Positions 53,701 through 64,000 of a stretch of 64,000 bases of DNA are shown piece after piece. Source of the DNA: Setaria digitata. Taxonomy: Eukaryota > Nematoda > Chromadorea > Rhabditida > Setariidae. The stretch covers positions 62,001-126,000 of the forward strand of contig RCAB01000109.1 in assembly GCA_003640385.1 (NCBI GenBank), read 5' to 3'. The translations under genes were made by a program, and so were the position numbers. Under the pieces are notes generated by a model. It had not been told where the DNA came from and did no database searches. It saw nothing but the letters and a program-made list of their open reading frames with translations. Position 1 is the stretch's first letter. Every line of letters begins with the position of its first letter.

Positions 53701-56700
53701 AGAGGACAAGGATTCTTTCGATAATATACTCCGTAATGGGGGCTCCATTAGTACTATTTGGTGGTGACCAATAAAGAACATTATCACTACCAAGATGCAC
53801 GTCAGTTGGTGGTGATGGTGGCTGTACGGCAGTTCTCCCGACAGCTACGCGACTCCATTCACCTTCTAGACGTGTCCCATCAAAAGAAACAGAGATGGCG
53901 CGCACTTGCACCTCTATTTCTTCACCTGGAGCACAGTTTGACAAGTCGAACATTGTCGCTTCACCTGTAAAGATGAAGCATGCAATTATTAGTGCAACCA
54001 CCAATAAATTAGAAAATTAGAATGCTAAGTCAAATAATACCATTGGAATGAAATTGCCTCATTTTAAGTAATGGTACTGCGAGGGAATTTCATAAATCCT
54101 AGAGCATGAATACAAAAAATGGAATAAAAAAAAAGAATTCGCCATGCTTTAACTTTCAAACAACGACTATGATGGCAACAGTCCGAAATCGAAGCAATAA
54201 TTAACGAAGACTAAATAATGAAATAAATGCCAATGATTTTAGGGAAGTGTTAATTTCCAGAAGTTTCTGCGTTGATATTTAGAAAGAGAAAAATATTTCC
54301 AAATATGTGTTTATATTTCATATTTTTCCTCGATGACCTATTATTTCAAGAGAAAGCACAGAAATTATCCCAAACCTTGATAAATTATGCTAGAAGGCTG
54401 CAAATTCACACGATGGAGTTGATAGATCATCGAGGTTGTTACATTGTCTGGTGGATTCCACTGAACACGTAGACAACCTTTCGAAACTTCACTAATTATT
54501 GGTGCTCCGCACTGTCCAGGAACTGATATGACACGCTGGTTTTCTTCCCGTCGAACACGTAAAATTTCGCTCCATCCACTCTTTAAATTATGAAAATATC
54601 TCAAGAAATAAAGGACAATGAAGAAAAATATGTTGATAGCGAGTTAAATTTTTATTTCATTTTTTTTAAATATGACTTAAATATTTTCTAACTCAGGCAA
54701 ACTTCAAAAATCTTACAAAAAATATACCGATTTGGATCTTTTTTGACTGAATTGAAAAATAATGCTACGAATTACTTGTAATTGTTTTCTCAAAGCAGCC
54801 ACTCGGAAAGCTCGCATCTCAGAATCACGAATCTGTGCACTTGTTGCACTACCTCTATATACCATAGTCCAAGACTTTTCATCTAAGCTGCCTTCCAGCA
54901 AGAAACCAAGGTCTTTTTCGCTTGAACGTCCCGTCTTCCAAGCAATTTCAAGGTTCATTCCAGTATTAGAAATGATTTGTGGTCGTGAGGGTGTCGGAGG
55001 AGGTGAACCAGATGTAACGGACGGTGAAGATGGAGTCCGAACAATAAGAGCTTCTGAAGGTTCGCTGTCACCCGCATCGTTATGAGCGATCAAACGGAAT
55101 TGATACTGATGATTACTAGAACAGATTAATGATGAAAAAAGTTATTTATGAACATCATAGAAAAAAAAAAAAAAAAAAAAGTGCTCCCAAATACATCATT
55201 AAAACGGAAAAAAGTAGAAGTAATCTTTGAAATTATAATAGTGAAGCGCTCATACCTTACAACGTCATTGATACTGACTGAGGAGAGTTGGGCACGTTCG
55301 CAAACGAAGGAATATTCATTTGTTCGATTATCAGACATCTCTAGCTATAACAGAAGTTAAGCATAAGCATTTATGCGGTTGCACCTTCTCTGCGAACTGT
55401 ACTAGTACACTTACAAATCAATGCACCGAATAAAGTAATATTAAACATCATAATTCAAAAAGTTTATATTTTAAAGGAGACCTCATCATATACATAACTA
55501 AACGAAAGAATTATTTCCATTCCACGAAACTAAAAACAAACAAATATATTAGCACTGATATCGCTACCTAAAAGATAGTCCAAAAAAATTTCAAACAAAC
55601 CGTATAAGAATGCTGCGGCTGAGTATTCCAGGAAAGTTTAATATATTTGGCTGATAAAGAAACAAGCTGAGGGCAATGCGGTTGTTTTGGGGGATAGAAA
55701 AGTGCTGATGTACAGATGCTAATTGCAGCCGAGGGCTGCGAGTCTCCATCACTATTCGTAGCAGTGAGCCGTACTCGATATCGTGTTAATGGCGTAAGAC
55801 CTTTGATTCTGAACTGCTCTGTTAGGCCTTCATACACTGTTTCGTAATGTTCCTCTTCCTGCTGACCATCCTAGGACACAAGTGAGACTAATTTACTAGT
55901 TATAGAAAGTTTGAAAGACTTGTTTGTCAAAGTAAATATGTATCACAAAGACTACGTTATCCTTCAATATCATTATTCATATGTGCAAAGAAGAACAAGC
56001 ATAAGATTGATCAACTACATTTTCCTTAATGTTATTTGTTAGTTAAACACTTCTCTAATATCGATATTTTCTCGCCTACGAACTTACCGATGCCAATTCC
56101 AAACGGTAGCATGTAATTGGAGAACCATTATCAACAGGGGAACGCCATGAAACAGTAGCTGAATTATGTGTACGTGAAACTAAGCGTGGAGGATTTGGAG
56201 ATTCTGGTACTGCAGTAAGTGTTCGAAATTTTACAGCTGCTGATGGATTTCCTTGCAAACCACGCTCCTCCAATGAAGCCCTCAGCTGCACATAATACTC
56301 AGTATTTGGTCGAAGGCGACATAAGCGTACTCGATTACCCGAATCAGGCTCACATCTATAATTTATTTATCCCCACAAAAAAAAAAGACGTAACTCCAAC
56401 TTAAAAATGTGATATTTTCCGCAAACTCTTTATTTTCCTACTTTCATCTGCAGAAAAAGAATGAAAGACTAACCTATAGCTACTTACAATTCGTCCAACA
56501 CTTTCAAAAAGAACGATATCGTAGGTAAATTCCGATGCGTCAATCTGAGGAAATGGCCCACCAGGTGCCGATGCTTCGGACGTATCCAATTCTTGCCATG
56601 CGATATCAGCTTCTTTTGCTGCTACTCGAAGAATCTGGAGGTTGCACAAAATGAAATAATTGGAACTTAGAGCTTATTTTAATCAAACAAATGAAGAGGA

Positions 56701-59700
56701 ATCAAAAATGGATGCAAATAAACTGACACATTTCAATTCTACCTGAGGTGACTGCATTCGTGACAGCATCTCGGTTAGCCGCTCCCATTCCTCCTCTTCA
56801 TTTGCTGAAGCTCCTGACTGACTTTGCTCCTGAATATTAGAGACAGATTTAGTCCTAATACGCTTTGAATCAATCAGATTAATCTGAATTGCCATGCAGA
56901 GAAATTCAACCCATTTATTAATTTTATGTCTCCACGTATATAGTGATATTTTAGCATACATGCCACTCTTTTTATATTCAAACCTTCTGTGTATGGTAAT
57001 ATGCCTAATAAATTCTTTGTTTATTTCAACTTTTTCATTCAAATATTCATTTTAAATTTATTGAAGAATCCTTTTCACGCGGAGGCCATTAAAATCCAAA
57101 GCAATATTTATGTCACTATTCACTATTAACTTGCATGTTACTGAATCACTTACTGAAAATTGCTTTTTAGACAATTTACTAATATTTTTTTCCAAAAAAT
57201 AGTCTACAGTTCTTTGCATTTTTTGAGCTCAGCAAAAAAATCAGAAAGCCGACCGCAATCTATGTACACTTACATGGTCATCAGCACTACTCGTTGGCAC
57301 TTGGATTACATGTGGACCATCGAACTTCTTTCCATGCGGTATCCAAGTTTTTCGAAGACCATCTAAAAGAAAAAATTTGTGCACAATTTATACCTGGTAT
57401 TACAAATATTTGTACCAGCCTGTGCCCTTACTTACTTTAAAATCTATAATTTTAGTCTTGATTACTTCTCCGCTTTATCTTAAAACTATTTATTTAAAAC
57501 TGAATCTATCATTACAAAAATCGTTGGGTTTTACAGCAAAATCAAAATAAGAGGGCGAAAGATATTTGACACAAAAATGATCTGACAAAAACAGAAAAAA
57601 ATAAAATATATTTACCTTCAGCAAAATCAGCATTATTATGAATAGGATAGGGCACAGATGGAGGTGGATAAGGAGGCACAATAGGTGGCGAAGGTGAATT
57701 ATGTGCAAATGGCTTCAACGGTGTTGTCGCATTAGAATTATGCGGTGGTCCATTTGGACTGACTGCTGCTGGTGGCAGAGCGGTCTGGAAATCATGAAAA
57801 TTAAAGTTCAAAACAATCAGTTTCGTGCAATTCACTTCACTATTCGTTAACTGCTAGCATTAATATTTTGCGAATGAACTTGAGCACATTTCTCGATGGT
57901 TTTTTAGAACTTAAATATTACATCTATTCTTACTCAAGCATAGTGGCCAGAAAATGATTCCGATAATGAGGATCACAAAACGCTAGCATCTTCCTATCTT
58001 TTTTTTTCTAAACTTCTTGAGACTGATGATGAAAATAGTTTTTCTTCAACATTCCCCTAGTTTTAAAAAACTTTCAGTCCATTTTGTGCACCTTATAAAT
58101 AAATTTCAGATCTGCTAAATTATTATTCTCAGAAATGACCGTTTAACATAAATATTTCGGAAGATGAGAGCCTTATAAAGATAAAGATGGATGGCAAAAG
58201 AATTGAAAGAATAGCGATGAATGTAATTTTATACCATGTTTTCAGAAGTGTATTAGAGACTTAGTTTTATTTCATTCTCCTGCTTATGGAAAATGCAAAT
58301 CCTATGCATTTATCAACTTACAAAGCAAACTTTCATATCTTTTTCTAGCGCAAAAACCTACGTATTAACTGGAATTCGACCAAGTTTTGAAGACTAGAAT
58401 GATTCCAAATTCACTAATATGTGATTTACTACTCTTCCAACGCATATAAACTTTTCTCTCTCAATCTAGCTTATCAAATTAGTACTCTTGTTTTGGAAGT
58501 TTTAACAATTTAAATTTGTGATCAAAGTAAAAACAGTAAATTAAAAAAAATTGTAAAAATAAAATAGCAAATGAATATAATTCGAGATATTTTTCGGAGA
58601 AAAGTAAAGCAAACCGGTATCAAACGTGATCCAGGTGCAGCTTCTGGTGATAAAATCAAGTGACGTAAGACACCCTATAATTTATTATCAGTCAAAACTT
58701 ATGAAGCATCGATAAAGCTTACAAAGATCATTCATGGTCAAAGTATGTTTTCTTTTTTTTTCATATTACTTTTTGTAACACTTAGCTCATTTTGTTAAAG
58801 TCATCTACCAACTAATCTTACAGCCTGCAACAAGCGCCGAACAAAAACATTAGACAATAAAGTAAAAAACAGTCGGCAGACTATTCTATAAAACCTCGGA
58901 ATAACTTGGCCTTACTAATCATTTTTCATTCTATACATCTTTACTTTTTTCGATTTTAGTCCTCCGCAAAGAGGTGCAGAGAAATGAGTGAGCACCTTCC
59001 AGATTTGCTTGATAATTGGCATTTCGTAAACAGGCAGCGTGATATTCAGTTTGTAAGAACCTAAAGAATAGTTTAAATGTAAAATATCTTAACAGAGCTG
59101 AAAAAAGACCTGTTCATCAACCATTTGCTGAACCATATGTCCTGGTGGAACATGTAGTGGAAGAGCGGATGGCGACATACCAGCCTGATTTACCATACGC
59201 ACCGTTGCTGGACCTTAAAATATTTTACTATAATTCATACAAGTCTAGCAAATAACAAAAAGATACTGAAACGAAAATATTTTAGGATATTTTACGAAGA
59301 ATGCTAACTAATAAAAGAAAAATAAACACGCTGAATATAACAAACCAGTGATATGTTGAACGTCGTTTCCTATTACAATTGAAAGAGTCTCGCCGGTTTG
59401 TACGTGTACAAAGAGGTCATTACTACCAATGGAGGTTGGCGCACGTTGTGTCGCACTGATGTTACCTCGTACTGAAATGTGAAACACGTTTTGGATATCC
59501 ATTTTCGAAGGGTTTAAAACTGAAATTTGCAGCTTTAAGTTGAAGTATGTTAAACTGAAGCAATCCTTTTGAAATTGAACAGCATAATCCAAAGCTGTTT
59601 TGTGCGTCCTAACGAGTACCTTGGGATAAAATGAAATTTTTGTGTCATTATGAGGATGACACCATGGCCATATGCTAAAACAGGTTATAATTGTAAATTA

Positions 59701-62700
59701 AGGTTTCCGTATATTACATTTAAGTAATTTCTCTGTATGGATTTGAAAAAAAAAAAAACTCCAGTTATCACCGAAATAGCGTCTTTCCTTCTTATTTTTT
59801 AATGAAATGCAGAATTTCTTGATTTTCTGTATTTTACATTGAATCCCACAAATTACTGGGAAAACCTAATTGATTATAGTGCGTACCAATTATGAAAAAA
59901 AAAAAAAAAAAAAAAATGGATTTATCGTAAAGTACCGAACAAATTTCTTACAATCTACTTTCCACTGCATTTGCTGAAACAGGGAAGCAACCGCCTTCGA
60001 GCAAGATGAAAGTAGTTTATTTGAAAGATAATATAAAAATTCTTATTTATAAGAACACAATGTTTTGAGAAAAGCAAAATTGGAACTACTACTCAGAATT
60101 TTAGCGTTTCATTAACTATGTCTGTATTTAAATTATAATCAATTTCAATAAATTCAGGGATGGCTGTAGTGTTTGCTCGTAATACAGGAAGTCAACCAGA
60201 AAGGACTCTTGCCTCGGACACTTTTCAAATTTAGATTTACTGATATAAAACAAAAAAGTTTCACTGCTAACCATTTATTAAAAAATCCAGACCTATATTT
60301 CATGGAACCGAATTTCATTGAAAAATCGGACTCAAAAGAAAACTAATTTTATGAGCAATACAGTGGAATGAAGCAGCATTTTAAATGTCGAGAAATGATA
60401 TGTAGAGAAACAATTAAATGTTAGTGCGATTAGCGTGTAGCGAACTGTCAGCTCCCCAGCTGCCATAACATTCAATGTTTTTTCCGATCAAAAGAATGGT
60501 ACGTTGAGATGGGCGAAAATGTGATGAAACCAGGACTTAGAAATGATGATATACACCGATAACTACCATCTCTTACTCCTACGCATCACTTCTATCGCCT
60601 ACTTCTGTACAGTTCTGCGCTTTTGCTCAAAAGAGTACAAATTTCGGCGGTGAATAAGTCGATGTCGCATTTGGAATGTATATGATTTCTCTATTTCATA
60701 TAGAAAATTCCACACGGTAGATTTTTTTAGTCGAACATCAGTTCATTTGTTGTTCTTCTACTGCACCACAAAGAAGGTGGATTGATACAGTGCTACTTAT
60801 CAGTCATCAACCGAAAATAATTAAAAGAGAATAATGGGAAAGATTATACACATGCATCCTCTTTCATAAATCGAAAAAAAAGCTTTTATCTTTAAAACAA
60901 ATTACTGTCTGATAAAAGGATCATGTGATAATGAGAAAGAAGCTTGTTAATAAAATTGACCATGACTTGACTTATCACATCAGTGATATTCCGATTTTGA
61001 AAAGAGGGTAAGCAGGCACAGTATTTTCCTCAGTACTATTTGTATTGTGTACTATTTAATAGTAACAGAAGAAAAACATATGACTTCTCAACAGACCTCG
61101 AAATTATATCACATTCCAGATAGAGAATACAATTTTTCAAGTTATTAAGTATACCATAGTATCCTAATTACATTACTGTGAATAAGCTTATAGATGCACA
61201 TTCCTTCTTAAAAATTTTTTAACAATAAGATTTGTCTTAAGAATATGGTCATAAGTTTCTTATCAAAATTTGCTCCATGGGAAATTTAAAGGCCCACACT
61301 GTGTCAATGAAGTGCAAAGAACACCCAAAGCCATAAAAGCTTATAATTTAACAAATTAGTTGCAATAAGCGGAAGTAAATGATTTGAAGAGATGGGTACT
61401 GTGTTTTGGTAAAAATGGACTGAACAACAATTCGACTAAGAAAGATTCCGTAATTTGAGCATTGCTATTATGCTGAAGTTATATTTACTATTCTTCGAAT
61501 GAACAGTAATTAGAGGTTGTAGTTACAGCAACCAACTGGCTATAGGGACGTATCAAAAGACTGCACGATTCTTCATGTAACGCCTTTTATTAGAATCCCT
61601 ATATGCTACTGACCAGAGCAGAGAAATCGGACAAAAAGGATGATGTCAAACGAATCCCGATATGGTCGTGAAATCTAAGAAAAAAGTAGAAAGTTCCTCT
61701 TATTAGGGTCAGAGGAGGATGGGATGAGATTGCTGTTTCAAATTCTTTAGATATTCATAAATGGAAATAACCATTTTTTTTTTTTAAATTTACGTTAGAG
61801 AAGGAGTGAGAAAAAAAAAGGAATGAAGTTTTTTTTTCTTTTTCAAAGTCCCATTCTATGGTCTCACTCTTCTATTTATAATTGCTAACGAAAAAATTTT
61901 CCTTCCATCTCATCAACTAGTTAATTTAGAACCTAAACGATTGTCGTGAATAATGCGCTTTCAAAACATGACTTTCTTTTCACTCTTGAAAGTATCGCCT
62001 TTCCCCTGCAGGTTATTCTAGTACAACTCAGTTACAATGCTTTGAATCTGAAGAACGACGTTGCAAATTGAACGAAAAAAAGAAAAAAAAAAATGCAACA
62101 GCAACCAAGTATCAGTGTTCAGAAATAGTATAGAACAAATCATGCACGTTTGAAAGCAGTTTTCTTTTTTTGTCAGTGGATTCCCAAATTGGAGTATGAA
62201 ACCAAATAACCAGAAGTATAACTGACTCAGTTCATCTAATAATACAATTAACAATAGAAATTACAAGTGAATTAAGCAACAATCCAGAATACTTTCGTTT
62301 CAAAAGACCATTGCTTTACTAAAGTAATCCCATGAAAAATGGAAAAAGTAAGAGAAACAGGTTTCAGAAAAGACTTTAATTTAAAAATTTCGGCGAATTT
62401 TTCAGTAGAGTACCAGAATTAAGAAAACAGTTAACAGAGGTCTAAGATCTGACAATAATGACAAAGCAACTGGTAATTTTGTAAAAGACACAAGGACTTT
62501 CACTATCTAGCATACTGAACGATCACCATATATGTTTCTGAAATTTATTTTTAAAGAACTGAATCAAGTTTCATTGTCCATATAATTTCTATTCAGCGAA
62601 AATGCAAATAACATACCTTGATCAAAAAACATGGGAGTTGGTGAGGTGGAAGACGTCGGAATAGTATTGCAGGACATGAACATTGGTGGTATGGCGTTAT

Positions 62701-62767
62701 TCAGAAGCACCGGATGCGGTATCACCCAAGCACTCTTCACTCCCACTGGTGCGTCACTACAAAACAT
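50760..62767 (-). CDS. FNDC3: FNDC3-like membrane-anchored protein with nine fibronectin type III domains, 20 exons, about 1207 aa
   Basis: Exons from 5': 62617-62767, 59346-59471, 59110-59213, 57616-57784, 57274-57362, 56743-56829, 56474-56634, 56088-56355, 55601-55870, 55256-55344, 54776-55115, 54376-54580, 53691-53964, 53119-53357, 52826-53000, 52401-52623, 52013-52213, 51499-51612, 50990-51262, 50760-50825. All phases agree (3624 nt), and the length is close to human FNDC3A (about 1198 aa). In order: a conserved N-terminal signature (LFVHVQTGETLSIVIGND, QHITGPATVRM, LHVPPGHMVQQ), a Pro-rich linker, a short acidic helix (EEEEWERLTEMLSRMQSP), nine FN3 domains from about residue 243 to 1160, and a hydrophobic C-terminal anchor (LLFAGIAFGVALVLDALL) preceded by LSDKHYAFVIL, matching the LSDEQ-type juncture of the vertebrate protein. 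The family is anchored in ER/Golgi membranes by its tail. The start is uncertain: the frame stays open upstream of 62767, and a TTTTGTAG at 62757-62764 could be an acceptor, which would put the start in an unseen exon. Confidence 0.9.
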
Positions 62768-64000
62768 TTTAGTACATTCATTAACAAATAATACAGATAA
62801 AGTATAACTCTGTTTTCGCATGGGTAAAGCAGAACTACAATTATTCCTATCACCTATAAAAACGAAACGGATTGCATTTTTCAACTAAAATACAGATTCT
62901 TTTCAAATTTTTGTTGCTAAAATGTGACGCATTTTGATGATGTTAGTTAAAAAAGTACACCCGAATTGGAGCAAAAGCTTATCAGAAGCAATAACCTTGT
63001 TAGCGTTTACGAGGCCAAAACTAAACAAGTAAAATTATTTGTGCAGCTAAAAAGACTATGTAAACTTCAGTTAATTTTATGTAACACTGCTGAAATTCGG
63101 TGCTTCTTGAAACGATCTAGAAAATTATAGAAATAACGAACCTCTTATTTTCTAGACCATCTGAAGTAAACATCTAATTTCAGTTAAAATATTTATTAAA
63201 AAAAAAAGAAAAAATGAAACTTCACAGAAACAAAATATTTTCGATTCTCCCGCGCTCAGTCTTGTAATCTTTCTCCTACTATCCAGCTTTCAAATCCTAA
63301 TTAACCCAATGTCAAGGATGAGTTAGTATTTTAAAAACACTGAAGGTATGTCAATGTGCAATTTCGACTTCTGTTCAATGCCATTTTATATTTAGAATTA
63401 TTCTTTCTAACTGAGATGCCTGAAAAATTTGCTACTTAATGAGAAACGAGAAATCCAACTATCCACTACCCGAATATCCGTGATTCACTTCCTCATTCCT
63501 GTACCAACCACCTCTTCTTTCCAATCATACTTTTAACATTAAGGATCAACAAAGAGGTGAAACGGCTGTGTTTGACTAATGCGAGGGACGTAAAGCACAA
63601 AACACGGAAATACCAACGCCCGTCACCAAAACAGGTTCAGTGCAATTTTGTTGAAAATTGTTAATTTTAATGATATGTAGCTTTCTTAAGACATGGATGC
63701 ACTGTCCCCTTTCTGTCTCCTATCCTATCGAAGCATCGAAAATGCAAAAAAATAATGAGACTTTTTTGTTTATTACATTAATCATTTCTGTGTCAACCTT
63801 ATTCTGATGCGCAAAAAAATTAAGAAAATTTATGTTCAGTCAATTTTAACATACTATAATACTGTTGGGAGGAAGGAGAAGGAAAGTTAGAAAGAAAAAT
63901 GACAAAAACGAATGGAACGATGAGTAACAACAATGATTTTTGACAAGCTTTAAAAAAATATTTTTTCTAAATTGATGGGTCCTTTCTAATAATTTTCATC
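62768..64000. other. Upstream flank of the FNDC3-like gene
   Basis: No clear exon is seen on either strand. It probably holds the promoter, and possibly a first exon, of the minus-strand FNDC3-like gene. The sequence is AT-rich with scattered poly(A) runs. Confidence 0.4.

Overview
The window looks like a piece of a parasitic-type nematode nuclear genome. It is strongly AT-rich, its genes are split into many small exons with GT-AG introns of about 100-2,000 bases, several starts lie just downstream of a splice-acceptor-like site as expected for spliced-leader trans-splicing, and the recognisable genes are metazoan. The branch (clade III/filarial-like) is only a guess from base composition and intron size. 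All gene models were built by hand from reading frame, splice signals and phase; no alignment was run.

Layout. 1-708: 3' end of a cysteine-rich, dibasic protein gene (+). 2510-14419 (-): a 22-exon gene for a PNUTS/PPP1R10-like nuclear regulator of protein phosphatase 1, with TFIIS-N-like domain, PP1-docking motif, CCCH zinc finger and an added Arg/Ser tail. 14420-20644: a long divergent intergenic region. 20645-26271 (+): a Cys-loop ligand-gated (probably chloride) channel subunit. 28147-48820 (+): a run of six to seven smaller genes on one strand. Only one, TRAPPC4/Trs23 at 45380-47035, is recognised; the first two lie about 160 bases apart in an operon-like arrangement, and the rest encode Lys/Glu/Ser-rich proteins I cannot name. 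50760-62767 (-): a 20-exon FNDC3 orthologue with nine fibronectin type III domains and a C-terminal membrane anchor. 62768-64000: upstream sequence with no clear exon.

The recognised genes belong to unrelated processes: transcription and PP1 control, neuromuscular signalling, ER-Golgi vesicle tethering, and a membrane-anchored FN3 scaffold. There is no sign of a defence island, CRISPR array, transposase or provirus. The most unusual points are the extended architecture of the PNUTS protein, a GC-AG intron inside its conserved domain, a same-strand cluster of unrecognised genes with an operon-like pair, a possible 14-base microexon in the channel gene, and a near-perfect direct repeat joined by the only ambiguous base, which may be an assembly artefact.
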